From: G963668185 sp965237445
Lineage (GTDB): Bacteria > Chloroflexota > Dehalococcoidia > Lucifugimonadales > G963668185
Assembly (NCBI GenBank): GCA_965237445.1
Contig: OZ250142.1
Location: 1,550,001 to 1,614,000 of the forward strand
DNA: 64,000 bases
Direction: 5' to 3'
Part shown: positions 1 through 7,816 of the stretch, piece after piece
Position numbering within the stretch: position 1 is the first letter of the stretch
How the letters are laid out: every line of letters begins with the position of its first letter
The notes under the pieces: model-generated
Told to the model about the DNA's origin: nothing
Database searches by the model: none
Seen by the model: only the letters and a program-made list of their open reading frames with translations
Program-made: the position numbers and the translations under genes

Positions 1-1
1 G

Positions 2-547
2 TATGGTCACGCGATTATTGAAATCGAGCCTCTGGAACGCGGCACTGGTTTCGTCTTTGAGAGCCGAGTCAGGGGCGGCTCCATTCCTAATGAGTATATT
101 CCAGGTGTGCAAAAGGGGGTCCAGGAGGCGCTGACAACAGGTCCGCTTTCCGGCTTCCCTGTGGTGGACGTAAAGGCGACATTGCTGGACGGTAGCTATC
201 ACGACGTTGACTCGTCTGAAATGGCGTTCCGTGTGGCCGGTTCCATGGCTCTTAAATCGGCGCTGAGCCGGGCGGGGCTGGTCCTTCTGGAGCCGGTGAT
301 GAGGCTTGAAGTCGTAACACCGGGCGAGTTTCTGGGAGACGTGCTTGGCGATTTGGGTCGGAGGCGCTCGAACATCAGGAGCATTGAAGGCGAAGGAGAC
401 ATCCAGGTTGTGCGAACGAATCTCCCACTGGGAGAGAGCTTCGGATACGCCAATGCGCTTCGCTCTCTAACGCAGGGAAGGGCCGGCCACACAATGGAGT
501 TCTACAGGTACGAAGAGGCGCCTTCCAGTGTGACGGCGCGAAGATAA
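2..547 (+). CDS. fusA: Elongation factor G, C-terminal part (5' truncated by window edge)
   Basis: Translational GTPase that drives ribosomal translocation. Only the C-terminal end, corresponding to the end of domain IV and domain V, lies in the window. The frame is open from base 2 and reads YGHAIIEIEPLERGTGFVFE, typical of EF-G domain IV, then IPNEYIPGVQKGVQEAL. The last third carries the domain V stretch with RRRSNIRSIEGEGD and the final GRAGHTMEFYRYEE. The G domain is outside the window. It lies 23 bp before rpsJ with no tuf gene between, although many bacteria have fusA-tufA-rpsJ. Family assignment is secure; the true start is not visible. Confidence 0.95.
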   Translation, partial: YGHAIIEIEPLERGTGFVFESRVRGGSIPNEYIPGVQKGVQEALTTGPLSGFPVVDVKATLLDGSYHDVDSSEMAFRVAGSMALKSALSRAGLVLLEPVMRLEVVTPGEFLGDVLGDLGRRRSNIRSIEGEGDIQVVRTNLPLGESFGYANALRSLTQGRAGHTMEFYRYEEAPSSVTARR

Positions 548-570
548 CAAGCCAGAGCAAAGATACGACT

Positions 571-885
571 ATGGTCACCAGCAGACAAAAGATTCGGATC
601 ATTCTGAAGGCGTTCGACCACAAGATACTGGACCTGTCGGCACGGCAGATAGTGGAGGCAGCAGAACGCACGGGAGCCCAGATTGCGGGTCCCATCCCGT
701 TGCCCACTTCGATTAAGCGGTTCTGCGTTATCCGCGGCCCTCACGTGCACAAAGATGGACGCGAGCACTTCGAGATCCGCACTCACAATCGCTTGATAGA
801 CATCCTTGAGCCGACTTCCAGGACGATCGACTCGCTGACCCGGCTGAATGTGCCGGCCGGTGTCGACATCTCCATAAAGCTGTAG
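571..885 (+). CDS. rpsJ: 30S ribosomal protein S10
   Basis: Small-subunit head protein and, in other bacteria, the NusE antitermination factor. It is 104 residues, the usual length. The frame reads QKIRIILKAFDHKILD near the N-terminus and then PLPTSIKRFCVIRGPHVHK, the conserved tRNA-site loop, ending in VPAGVDISIKL. It is the first gene of the S10-type cluster that continues without a break through rplC. An ATG start follows the fusA stop by 23 bp. No promoter is obvious in that gap, so co-transcription with fusA is likely (inference). Confidence 0.97.
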   Translation: MVTSRQKIRIILKAFDHKILDLSARQIVEAAERTGAQIAGPIPLPTSIKRFCVIRGPHVHKDGREHFEIRTHNRLIDILEPTSRTIDSLTRLNVPAGVDISIKL

Positions 886-895
886 GACTTCGCGC

Positions 896-1528
896 ATGCC
901 GGTTCACGGAATCTTGGGAAGAAAGATAGGAATGACCCAACTGCACCGGGAGGATGGCGCCGTTGAGGCGGTTACCGCCCTGAAGGCCGGACCTTGCACG
1001 GTGACGCAGGTGAAGTCCGTTGACGGCGAAGGGTACTCCAGTGTGCAGGTCGGATATGACGAGGCCAAAAGAGCGAGCAAGCCAGCGCAGGGTCATCTTG
1101 CGTCCAGCGGCAAGCTCTTTCGCGTACTGCGAGAGTTCAGGGTCGGTGACGCATCCGAACTGGAAGTGGGCCAGGAATTGGACGTTTCCCAGTTTGAGCC
1201 CGGAGACCTTGTCGATGCCACCGGATGGTCGAAGGGCCGCGGCTTTGCCGGAGGTGTAAAACGATACAACTTCCGTGGCGGACCGAAGACCCACGGCCAG
1301 TCTGACCGCCACCGTGCGCCCGGATCGATTGGCGCTGGTTCCACGCCGGGCAGGGTGCTGAAAGGGCTCAAAATGGCCGGGCACATGGGTGACCGCAGAG
1401 TGACCGTTCGCAACCTGGAGGTTGTCCGAACGGAGCCGGAACGCAATCTCTTGTTCGTCCGGGGTGCGGTGCCGGGCGCCCGGAACGCATTGTTGATCAT
1501 CAAGAAATCAAGATTCCAGAAGGGTTGA
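896..1528 (+). CDS. rplC: 50S ribosomal protein L3
   Basis: Primary 23S rRNA binding protein near the peptidyl-transferase centre. At 210 residues it matches the bacterial family. The N-terminus GILGRKIGMTQ is diagnostic. The central extended loop with WSKGRGFAGGVKRYNF and GPKTHGQSDRHRAPGSIG is the region that reaches toward the catalytic centre. It starts 10 bp after rpsJ and ends 5 bp before rplD, a tight operon arrangement. Confidence 0.97.
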   Translation: MPVHGILGRKIGMTQLHREDGAVEAVTALKAGPCTVTQVKSVDGEGYSSVQVGYDEAKRASKPAQGHLASSGKLFRVLREFRVGDASELEVGQELDVSQFEPGDLVDATGWSKGRGFAGGVKRYNFRGGPKTHGQSDRHRAPGSIGAGSTPGRVLKGLKMAGHMGDRRVTVRNLEVVRTEPERNLLFVRGAVPGARNALLIIKKSRFQKG

Positions 1529-1533
1529 GCTAA

Positions 1534-2196
1534 GTGAGACTGCCGGTAAGGAACGTTCAGGGCAGGGTCGTTGAGACCGTCCAGGTGAGGGACGACGTTT
1601 TCGACGTTCCAGAGAATCGTGCTCTGGTGCACCAGGTCATGGTCGCGCAGTTGGCTAACGCCCGGCAAGGCACAGCCTCGGCAAAGACTCGCGCTGAGGT
1701 GTCGGGTGGCGGAGCGAAACCGCACCCGCAGAAGGGCACCGGCCGAGCCCGCCTCGGTTCGATACGGTCTCCACAGCTCAGGGGAGGCGGGGTCGTGTTC
1801 GGTCCCAAGCCTCGCAGCTACAGGCAACGTACTCCGAAGCGGATGCGGCGCCAGGCCCTGGTCGCCATGCTGTCCGACAAGGCCCGGAATGACAACCTGG
1901 TCGTCGTTGAGGACCTCGACATGGAGCCCAAGACCAAGGAAATGGTCAGGTTTCTGGAAGCCGTAAGGGCTGGCTCGTCTGCGCTTCTGGTCTCGGATGG
2001 GCCTGCTCCGGAAGCTCTCAAGGCTATCCGAAACATCGAGCGCGTCAAGGCATTGCCGGCCGCGCTCCTGAGCACGGTGGACTTGCTGCACCACCAGACG
2101 CTGATCATGACGGTGGAGGCCGTCCGCGAGGCCGAGCGCAGGTGGGGAGGTCCTTTCGTGCGACGCCCACCGGCGAACGATGAGGGCCGTGACTGA
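1534..2196 (+). CDS. rplD: 50S ribosomal protein L4
   Basis: Exit-tunnel constriction protein and, in enterobacteria, autoregulator of the S10 operon. The protein has 220 residues. The extended loop contains the conserved HPQKGTGRARLGSIRSPQ and GGGVVFGPKPRSY. GTG start. Its stop codon overlaps the ATG of rplW by one base, implying translational coupling. Whether L4 autoregulation occurs here cannot be seen from sequence. Confidence 0.96.
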   Translation: MRLPVRNVQGRVVETVQVRDDVFDVPENRALVHQVMVAQLANARQGTASAKTRAEVSGGGAKPHPQKGTGRARLGSIRSPQLRGGGVVFGPKPRSYRQRTPKRMRRQALVAMLSDKARNDNLVVVEDLDMEPKTKEMVRFLEAVRAGSSALLVSDGPAPEALKAIRNIERVKALPAALLSTVDLLHHQTLIMTVEAVREAERRWGGPFVRRPPANDEGRD

Positions 2197-2480
2197 TGGA
2201 ACAGACTCAAATTCTCAGGAGACCAGTGGTTACGGAGAAGAGCACCCTCTTGAATGAGGTGGGCAAATACACCTTCGAGGTGGATTCGCGTGCCACAAAG
2301 CACCAGATAAAAACCGCGGTTGAGACTGCGTTTAGCGTTAAAGTTGCGAAGGTGAACACAATGGTCGTCCAGGGCAAGCGCAAGCGATACGGCCCAAGAT
2401 TGGCTGTGAAGCCGTCATGGAAGAAGGCCGTGGTCACGCTGTTCCCTGGCGACAACATTACGATTTTCGAGGGCGTGTGA
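2196..2480 (+). CDS. rplW: 50S ribosomal protein L23
   Basis: Exit-port protein that docks trigger factor and SRP. It is 94 residues, normal for the family. The start region ILRRPVVTEKS is conserved, followed by KYTFEVDSRATKHQIKTAVE and the basic loop GKRKRYGPRLAVKPSWKKA. It overlaps rplD by one base and is followed after one base by rplB, so the three genes are almost certainly one transcription unit. Confidence 0.96.
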   Translation: MEQTQILRRPVVTEKSTLLNEVGKYTFEVDSRATKHQIKTAVETAFSVKVAKVNTMVVQGKRKRYGPRLAVKPSWKKAVVTLFPGDNITIFEGV

Positions 2481-2481
2481 T

Positions 2482-3312
2482 ATGCCTCTTAGAAGCCTGA
2501 AACCCATTACCCCCGGCCAGCGTGGAGCGGTGGTTCAGACATCGGACGATCTGACTACCAACTCTCCCAAGAAATCGCTGCTGAAGCCGCTTAAGAAGCG
2601 GGCCGGACGAAGCCGGTCCGGTAAAATCACGGTACGGCACCGTGGAGGGGGCCACAAGCGCAGGTACAGGGTCATCGACTTCAAGCGAAACAAGCTGGGT
2701 ATACCCGGTGAAGTCACGTCCGTCGAGTACGACCCGAACCGGACCGCCAGGATTGCCCTCATCAAATACCCGGACGGTGACTGGCGATACATACTCGCTC
2801 CCGATGGAGTGAGGGTGGGCGACAAGGTGGAGGCGGGAGAGGACGCGCCGATCAGACCGGGCAACGCTCTGCCTCTGCACAGGATCCCCGCAGGAGCGCA
2901 GGTCCATAACGTTGAGTTGAAAGTGGGCAAGGGTGGCCAGATCATCAGGAGCGCCGGTACGTCGGCCCAGGTGCTGGCAACTGAAGGCCGATACACTCTG
3001 CTGCGCCTGCCTTCGGGCGAAGACCGGCAAGTACTGAGCCAGTGCATGGCAACGATTGGCGTGGTCAGCGCAGTGGATCACAAGAACATAAAGCTGGGGA
3101 AGGCTGGCAGAAACAGGCATCGAGGCCGGCGGCCGCAGGTCCGCGGCGTCGTCATGTCTCCGCGCGACCATCCGCACGGTGGTGGGGAAGGCCGTTCACC
3201 CATTGGGATGCCGTCACCCAAGACACCTTGGGGGAAGCCGGCATTGGGCCGAAGGACAAGGCGCAAGAAGGCGTCCGACAGGCTCATAGTTCGCAGAAGA
3301 CACAAGCGGTAA
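2482..3312 (+). CDS. rplB: 50S ribosomal protein L2
   Basis: One of the most conserved large-subunit proteins, needed for subunit association and peptidyl-transferase assembly. The length is 276 residues, as usual. Residues 53-60 read HRGGGHKR, the family hallmark. Near residue 230 the conserved histidine-containing loop HPHGGGEGRSPIGMPSPKTP is present. The C-terminus is basic (TRRKKASDRLIVRRRHKR). It is separated from rpsS by 15 bp. Confidence 0.97.
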   Translation: MPLRSLKPITPGQRGAVVQTSDDLTTNSPKKSLLKPLKKRAGRSRSGKITVRHRGGGHKRRYRVIDFKRNKLGIPGEVTSVEYDPNRTARIALIKYPDGDWRYILAPDGVRVGDKVEAGEDAPIRPGNALPLHRIPAGAQVHNVELKVGKGGQIIRSAGTSAQVLATEGRYTLLRLPSGEDRQVLSQCMATIGVVSAVDHKNIKLGKAGRNRHRGRRPQVRGVVMSPRDHPHGGGEGRSPIGMPSPKTPWGKPALGRRTRRKKASDRLIVRRRHKR

Positions 3313-3327
3313 GCTGGAAGGTTAAAC

Positions 3328-3612
3328 ATGTCGAGGTCAATCAAGAAGGGCCCGTTCGTACATCATAAGCTGGCCAAGAAGGTGGACTCGGCTGTTCGGG
3401 AGAACAGCAAGGCGATCATCGTCACCTGGTCGAGAGCTTCGATGATCATGCCCGATATGGTCGGACTCAACATTGCCGTCCACGACGGCCGGCGGCATGT
3501 ACCTCTGTTCATTACTGAGAACATGGTCGGCCACAGGCTGGGAGAGTTTGCGCCGACTCGGACCTTCAGGGGACACAGTGCAAGGTCTGAGCGAACGACA
3601 TCAGTGAGATAG
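3328..3612 (+). CDS. rpsS: 30S ribosomal protein S19
   Basis: Head protein that contacts the P-site region and the intersubunit bridge. It has 94 residues, normal length. The start SRSIKKGPFVHHKL and the C-terminal half with HDGRRHVPLFITENMVGHRL, GEFAPTRTFRGH are conserved family signatures. ATG start 15 bp after rplB; rplV follows after 21 bp. Confidence 0.97.
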   Translation: MSRSIKKGPFVHHKLAKKVDSAVRENSKAIIVTWSRASMIMPDMVGLNIAVHDGRRHVPLFITENMVGHRLGEFAPTRTFRGHSARSERTTSVR

Positions 3613-3633
3613 CTGGCAGATCAGGCAGAGGAA

Positions 3634-3984
3634 ATGGCGGCAACAGCAATAGCAAAGAACACGGGCGTCTCCGTGAAGAAGGTTAAGCCCATAGTGGATA
3701 TGGTCAGGGGCAAGCCGGTTGATGAAGCCCTGGCTGTGTTGCGGTTCATGCCGTCCCCTGTGGCAGCGCAGGTCGCCAAGGTTGTGAAATCGGCCGCGGC
3801 AAATGCCGAGAATGAGTTGCTCGGGAGAAGGTCCGAGCTTGTGATTACGGAGATCTTTGCGGACGAAGGCCCGAGTTTGAAACGGTTTCGGGCAAGGGCC
3901 CGGGGACGAGTAGGCAGAATCATCAGGCGAAACAGTCGGATTACCGTCGTCGTAGACGAAGCTGGAGGCGATTTTGGGGAATAA
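3634..3984 (+). CDS. rplV: 50S ribosomal protein L22
   Basis: Lines the exit tunnel next to L4. It has 116 residues. The N-terminal helix KNTGVSVKKVKPIVDMVRGK and the beta-hairpin segment ending in RARGRVGRIIRRNSRITVVV are typical. The 3' end overlaps rpsC by 11 bases (3974-3984), a longer overlap than the other junctions in this operon. Confidence 0.96.
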   Translation: MAATAIAKNTGVSVKKVKPIVDMVRGKPVDEALAVLRFMPSPVAAQVAKVVKSAAANAENELLGRRSELVITEIFADEGPSLKRFRARARGRVGRIIRRNSRITVVVDEAGGDFGE

Positions 3985-4765
3985 GACCCATCCAATTGGA
4001 TTCCGTCTGGGGGTGATCCGCGAATGGGACACCAGATGGTTTGCAGCCAAAGGCGTCGGCTACCGAGCGTTCGTCAAAGAAGACCTGAAGATCAGGCAGA
4101 CCATCCAGTCGAGATTTGAGGACGCGGGAATATCCAGAATTGAGATTGAGCGCGGCTCCAGCGATTTGATCGTAACTATCCACACGTCCCGCCCTGGAAT
4201 TGTGATTGGGCGCGGCGGCCAAAGGGTGGAAGAACTTCGCAAAGACATTGAAGAGGTGAGTGGAGCAAGGGCGCGGCTCAACGTTCAGGAGATTCGTCAG
4301 CCCGAGTTGGACGCTTACCTGGTAGCGCGGAGCATCGCGGACCAGTTGGAGCGCCGCATAGCGTTCAGGCGCGCCATGAGGCAAGCGGTCGGCAGATCGA
4401 TGCAGGCCGGGGCCTTGGGCATAAAGGCTTTGATTGGCGGAAGGCTTGGCGGCGCGGATATCGCGCGCAAGGAAAGGGCCATGGATGGCCGGGTGCCGCT
4501 GCACACACTCCGTGCGGACATCGACTACGGACTAGCCGAGGCCGCAACCGACTTCGGTCGCATTGGAGTGAAGGTCTGGGTCTACAAAGGGGACGTGATC
4601 AAGGCCCCGTTCGAGCCGGAGCCTGAGATCGAAGACATCAAGCCTATTGAGGTCACAGTGAGGGCCGAGGAAGAGCGGGAAGCTGAAAGGGAGGCGGCCG
4701 CTGCAGCCCAACAACCGCTTGCGCCGTCCGAGGAATCCGCCCCTGAGACCGGGGAGGTCCAGTAG
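3974..4765 (+). CDS. rpsC: 30S ribosomal protein S3
   Basis: mRNA-entry channel protein with a KH domain. It has 263 residues. It uses a TTG start inside the end of rplV, chosen because it gives the family N-terminus MGNKTHPIGFRLG. The KH-type loop reads IVIGRGGQRVEELR. The C-terminal S3 domain contains GRLGGADIARKERAMDGRVP. The last ~45 residues are an acidic, Glu/Ala-rich tail that is absent from short S3 proteins but common as a variable extension in several phyla. Confidence 0.96.
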   Translation: MGNKTHPIGFRLGVIREWDTRWFAAKGVGYRAFVKEDLKIRQTIQSRFEDAGISRIEIERGSSDLIVTIHTSRPGIVIGRGGQRVEELRKDIEEVSGARARLNVQEIRQPELDAYLVARSIADQLERRIAFRRAMRQAVGRSMQAGALGIKALIGGRLGGADIARKERAMDGRVPLHTLRADIDYGLAEAATDFGRIGVKVWVYKGDVIKAPFEPEPEIEDIKPIEVTVRAEEEREAEREAAAAAQQPLAPSEESAPETGEVQ

Positions 4766-4768
4766 GCC

Positions 4769-5173
4769 GTGTTACAGCCAAAGAGAGTGAAGCACCGGTA
4801 TCAACACCGTGGGCGAAGGCGCGGCGTGTCCAATGCCGCAAGTCGCATTGACTTCGGCGAATATGGGCTCAAGGCCACGGAATCAGCATGGATATCGTCC
4901 AGGCAAATCGAGGCCGCTCGCCGGGTGATCACGAGGTACGTTCGAAGGGGCGGTAAGCTCTGGATTCGCATTTTCCCCGATAAGGCGGTCACTGCAAGGC
5001 CCGCCGAGACACGAATGGGCAAGGGCAAGGGAGCGGTTGACCACTGGGTAGCTGTGGTAAGGCGAGGACGCGTAATGTTCGAGCTAGCCGGGGTTCCGGA
5101 GCCCGTGGCGAAGGAAGCCCTGAGGCTGGCCTCACACAAGCTTCCGGTTGCCACGAAGTTTATCGCTAGATAG
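4769..5173 (+). CDS. rplP: 50S ribosomal protein L16
   Basis: Large-subunit protein that organises the A-site finger region. Length is 134 residues. GTG start gives the standard MLQPKRVKHRYQHRGRRRG. Conserved internal segments include RKYVRRGGKLWIRIF-like (here RYVRRGGKLWIRIFPDKAVT) and RMGKGKGAVDHWVAVV. It begins 4 bp after rpsC. Confidence 0.96.
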   Translation: MLQPKRVKHRYQHRGRRRGVSNAASRIDFGEYGLKATESAWISSRQIEAARRVITRYVRRGGKLWIRIFPDKAVTARPAETRMGKGKGAVDHWVAVVRRGRVMFELAGVPEPVAKEALRLASHKLPVATKFIAR

Positions 5174-5196
5174 GTACGTAAGGGAGATTAGCACAG

Positions 5197-5400
5197 GTGG
5201 AGATTGACGATATCCGGGCACTTTCGGATGAGGAGTTGGAGGATCAGTTGGATGATTCCCAGCGCGGCCTCATGAATCTCAGATTTCGAGTGGCGACGAT
5301 GCAGATCAACGATGTGAACCAGATTAAGTCTGCCCGGCGGCGGGTTGCCCGCATAAGGACCGTCATGCGGGAACGTGCCATGTCAGGAGCCTCTCGATGA
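5197..5400 (+). CDS. rpmC: 50S ribosomal protein L29
   Basis: Small two-helix protein at the exit port. It has 67 residues, normal size. GTG start. The sequence EIDDIRALSDEELEDQL resembles the family start, and the second helix holds LMNLRFRVATMQINDVNQIK and RRVARIRTVMRER. The stop overlaps the ATG of rpsQ by four bases (ATGA), indicating coupling. Confidence 0.94.
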   Translation: MEIDDIRALSDEELEDQLDDSQRGLMNLRFRVATMQINDVNQIKSARRRVARIRTVMRERAMSGASR

Positions 5401-5996
5401 GCAGTGAACGCCGAAAAGCCCGCGTAGGTACGGTCATTCAAGACCGGATGGACAAGACTGTGGTAGTTGCGGTCGAGTGGAGAAGGCCCCACAAGCTTTA
5501 CCGCAAGCCGGTTCGCCGGAGGAGCCGGTTCTACGCTCACGATGAGGCTAATGTGTGCCGCATAGGTGACCAGGTCCGCATAATCGAGACTCGTCCCCTT
5601 TCGAAGATGAAGAGATGGAGGGTGGTGGAGGTCCTGTCGAGCACCGAGATCGCAGAGATCGCGCCGCAGGACATTGACAGGGAGGTAATAGAGGGGACCG
5701 ATCTCCCGCGAACGGCCAATGAGGGAGATGACGGTACTCTGGGTCAGGCAATCATAGTCGAGCCGGACGAGGCTGCGCCGGATGAGTCGGAAGCTGATGG
5801 CGATGTGGACGTTGCCACGCCCGAGGCTCCGGTAGCGGAGGCTCAGACGGAGGAAGACACAGCAACCGAGACCGAAGCTGCCGTCGAAGAAGACGTAGCA
5901 ACCGAGACCGAAGCTGCCGTCGAAGAAGATGTAGCAACCGAGACCGAAGCTGCCGTCGAAGAAGAGGCGGAGCAAAAGAGAGAGGCGCCCGAGTGA
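5397..5996 (+). CDS. rpsQ: 30S ribosomal protein S17 with long acidic C-terminal extension
   Basis: Primary 16S-binding OB-fold protein. Residues 1-84 are a normal S17: VGTVIQDRMDKTVVVAVE, PLSKMKRWRVVEVL. Normal S17 is roughly 80-110 residues, but this frame stays open to 199 residues. Residues ~85-199 are strongly acidic and low-complexity, rich in Glu, Asp, Ala and Thr, and contain three tandem 12-residue copies (residues 152-187) of a unit like EEDVATETEAAV. The frame ends in a four-base overlap with the GTG of rplN, so the extension is translated as part of the operon rather than being read-through past a lost stop. Function of the tail is unknown. Confidence 0.93.
   Translation: MSSERRKARVGTVIQDRMDKTVVVAVEWRRPHKLYRKPVRRRSRFYAHDEANVCRIGDQVRIIETRPLSKMKRWRVVEVLSSTEIAEIAPQDIDREVIEGTDLPRTANEGDDGTLGQAIIVEPDEAAPDESEADGDVDVATPEAPVAEAQTEEDTATETEAAVEEDVATETEAAVEEDVATETEAAVEEEAEQKREAPE
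5850..5957 (+). repeat. Three 36-bp tandem repeats inside rpsQ
   Basis: Units lie at 5850-5885, 5886-5921 and 5922-5957, each 12 codons long. Copies differ at only a few positions at the start of each unit, while the last 24 bases are identical. They encode the acidic repeat of the S17 tail. The near identity indicates recent expansion by slippage or unequal recombination, and copy number may vary between strains (inference). Confidence 0.95.
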
Positions 5997-6361
5997 TTCA
6001 GCAATACACAAGGCTGAGAGTTACTGACAACTCCGGAGCCAGAACCGTGAGTTGCATCGGCGTGCCTGGAGGGAGCGGCCGCAAGTACGCTGGACTCGGC
6101 GATGTCATCGTGTGCTCGGTGAAAGAGGCAGCTCCGGGGTCGCCAGTTCGGAAGGGAGAGGTTGTGCGGGCTGTAGTGGTCCGGACCGCCAAGTCTCATG
6201 GACGGAGAGACGGCTCATACATCAAATTCGATGACAACGCGGCCGTCATCATCGGCGAAGACCAGATGCCGCGAGGTACGCGGATATTTGGACCCGTAGC
6301 CAGAGAGCTCAGAGAAAAGAACTTCATGCGAATCGTTTCTCTGGCGCCGGAGGTGCTCTGA
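5993..6361 (+). CDS. rplN: 50S ribosomal protein L14
   Basis: Intersubunit-bridge protein of the large subunit. It is 122 residues, exactly the family length. A GTG start overlapping the rpsQ stop gives MIQQYTRLRVTDNSGARTVS. Conserved features include RKGEVVRAVVVRT, FDDNAAVII and the C-terminal GTRIFGPVARELRE. One base separates it from rplX. Confidence 0.97.
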   Translation: MIQQYTRLRVTDNSGARTVSCIGVPGGSGRKYAGLGDVIVCSVKEAAPGSPVRKGEVVRAVVVRTAKSHGRRDGSYIKFDDNAAVIIGEDQMPRGTRIFGPVARELREKNFMRIVSLAPEVL

Positions 6362-6362
6362 A

Positions 6363-6674
6363 ATGAGGCTCAGGACGGGAGATTCCGTGCTGGTCATAAG
6401 GGGCCGGGACCGGGGCAAGCAAGGTGCTGTGCAACAGGTCTTCAGGCAGGACGGTAAAGTGCTCGTGGAAGGCGTTAACGTCGTTACCAAGCACGCAAAG
6501 GCCACTGGAGGAGTGCGTCAGGCGGGAATAATCCAGAAGGAGCTCCCGATCCAGGCGTCCAACCTCATGCTGGTATGCGTCCACTGCAATGAACCGACAA
6601 GAGCCGTCTACCGTTTCCTGGCCGATAGCAGCAAGGCCAGAATCTGCAAGAAGTGCGACGAGGTTATTGAGTAG
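6363..6674 (+). CDS. rplX: 50S ribosomal protein L24
   Basis: Assembly-initiator protein with a KOW motif. It has 103 residues. The KOW region reads GDSVLVIRGRDRGKQGAVQQ, followed by VEGVNVVTKHAK. Near the C-terminus two CxxC pairs (VHCNE with an upstream Cys, and CKKC) suggest a bound zinc, seen in many L24 proteins. It is followed by a 45-bp spacer before rplE. Confidence 0.95.
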   Translation: MRLRTGDSVLVIRGRDRGKQGAVQQVFRQDGKVLVEGVNVVTKHAKATGGVRQAGIIQKELPIQASNLMLVCVHCNEPTRAVYRFLADSSKARICKKCDEVIE

Positions 6675-6719
6675 CTTCTCGGTCCCCCACGGGGCAAGGG
6701 ATTTTGCGCGAAGAAAACT

Positions 6720-7544
6720 ATGACCACTGAAGAAGACAAGCAGCAGGAAGAGTCGGCTGACCAGGCGCAGGGTGACGCGTCACCCGCACGGAAGAAAACG
6801 CCGCGGAAGAAGGCCGCGGTCGCCAGTTCGGCAGAAGGTGGGCGGCGAAGGTCCTCGCGAGCCGCTTCAGGTGAAGCAAAAAAGGCAAAGCCGCGCGCTC
6901 GGCCCAGTCGTAAGGCAGCGGCCGCTGAAGTTGAAGCCGAGGCAGCCGTGAGCGCGAATGGACATATGAGGCCCTTGCCTCGGATGCTGGAGCGCTACAG
7001 GAGCGAGATTCTGCCGGTATTGATGAAGGAATTGGAGTACTCGAGCCCCATGCAGGCACCGAGGCTCCGTAAGATTATCCTGAACATTGGCCTCGGTGAG
7101 GCGCTGGATAATCAGCGCGCCATGGAAGCCGCAACTCGTGATCTATCGCTGATTTCCGGCCAGCGCCCTTACGTGCGACGCGCAAGGAAGTCGATTGCTG
7201 GCTTCAAGCTCCGGGAAGGCCAGGCGATCGGACTCGCCGTGACGCTGCGGGGCCGGCGAATGTATGAGTTCTATGACAGGCTCGTAAGTTCCGCGCTGCC
7301 GCGGATACGGGACTTTCACGGTGTAAGGCGAAGATCGTTCGACGGTCGCGGAAACTTCTCGCTGGGAATCAGGGAGCAGGTGATCTTCCCGGAGATCGAG
7401 TACGACTCCATTGATAGGATGCGTGGCCTGCAGGTTGTAGTAGTTACATCGGCCGGATCGGATCGCGAAGGTATGCGCTTGCTGGAGCTAATGGGCATGC
7501 CGTTCGAAAGAGTGGGCGAAGAGTACCGCTTCGCGGCTGCGTGA
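6720..7544 (+). CDS. rplE: 50S ribosomal protein L5 with basic N-terminal extension
   Basis: Central protuberance protein that contacts 5S rRNA. Residues ~83-274 are a normal L5: LERYRSEILPVLMKELEYSS, PRLRKIILNIGLGEA, GQRPYVRRARKSIAGFKLRE, GNFSLGIREQVIFPEIEYD. In front of it are 82 residues beginning MTTEEDKQQEESADQAQ and then dominated by Lys, Arg, Ala and Ser, low-complexity and probably disordered. An internal ATG at 6966 would give a conventional ~192-residue L5. The longer start is kept because the frame is open, and the coding extension fills what would otherwise be a 290-bp gap in a compact operon. No experimental support for the start. Confidence 0.9.
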   Translation: MTTEEDKQQEESADQAQGDASPARKKTPRKKAAVASSAEGGRRRSSRAASGEAKKAKPRARPSRKAAAAEVEAEAAVSANGHMRPLPRMLERYRSEILPVLMKELEYSSPMQAPRLRKIILNIGLGEALDNQRAMEAATRDLSLISGQRPYVRRARKSIAGFKLREGQAIGLAVTLRGRRMYEFYDRLVSSALPRIRDFHGVRRRSFDGRGNFSLGIREQVIFPEIEYDSIDRMRGLQVVVVTSAGSDREGMRLLELMGMPFERVGEEYRFAAA

Positions 7545-7585
7545 TGCGTCTAGGCCGTTCAGACGAGATCGAAAGGTAAGGGAGT

Positions 7586-7771
7586 TTGGCAAAGGAATCG
7601 AAGATAGCCAAGTGGAGGAAGACGCCGAAGTTCAGTGTTCGGCATCGGAACCGTTGCGAGCGTTGCGGCCGTCCCAGGGCGTACATTAGACACTTTGGGC
7701 TTTGCCGGATCTGCTTCAGAGAGATGGCGCTTCTTGGCCTGCTCCCAGGAGTTCGAAAGGCAAGTTGGTAA
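7586..7771 (+). CDS. rpsN: 30S ribosomal protein S14, zinc type
   Basis: Head protein of the 61-residue zinc-binding form. Cysteines at 24, 27, 40 and 43 form CERC and CRIC. The sequence FSVRHRNRCERCGRPRAYIR and FGLCRICFRE is diagnostic. TTG start preceded by a GGTAAGGGAG-like ribosome site. It lies between rplE and rpsH as in most spc operons. The zinc-free long S14 paralogue is not in this window. Confidence 0.96.
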   Translation: MAKESKIAKWRKTPKFSVRHRNRCERCGRPRAYIRHFGLCRICFREMALLGLLPGVRKASW

Positions 7772-7816
7772 GAACGGCCTGAAAAAGGCCAGTTCGAATT
7801 TGTTCCGAGAGAAGAA

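Noticed and set aside
5850..5957. A CRISPR-like array inside rpsQ
   Set aside because: The three units are contiguous, in frame and without spacers; they are coding tandem repeats.
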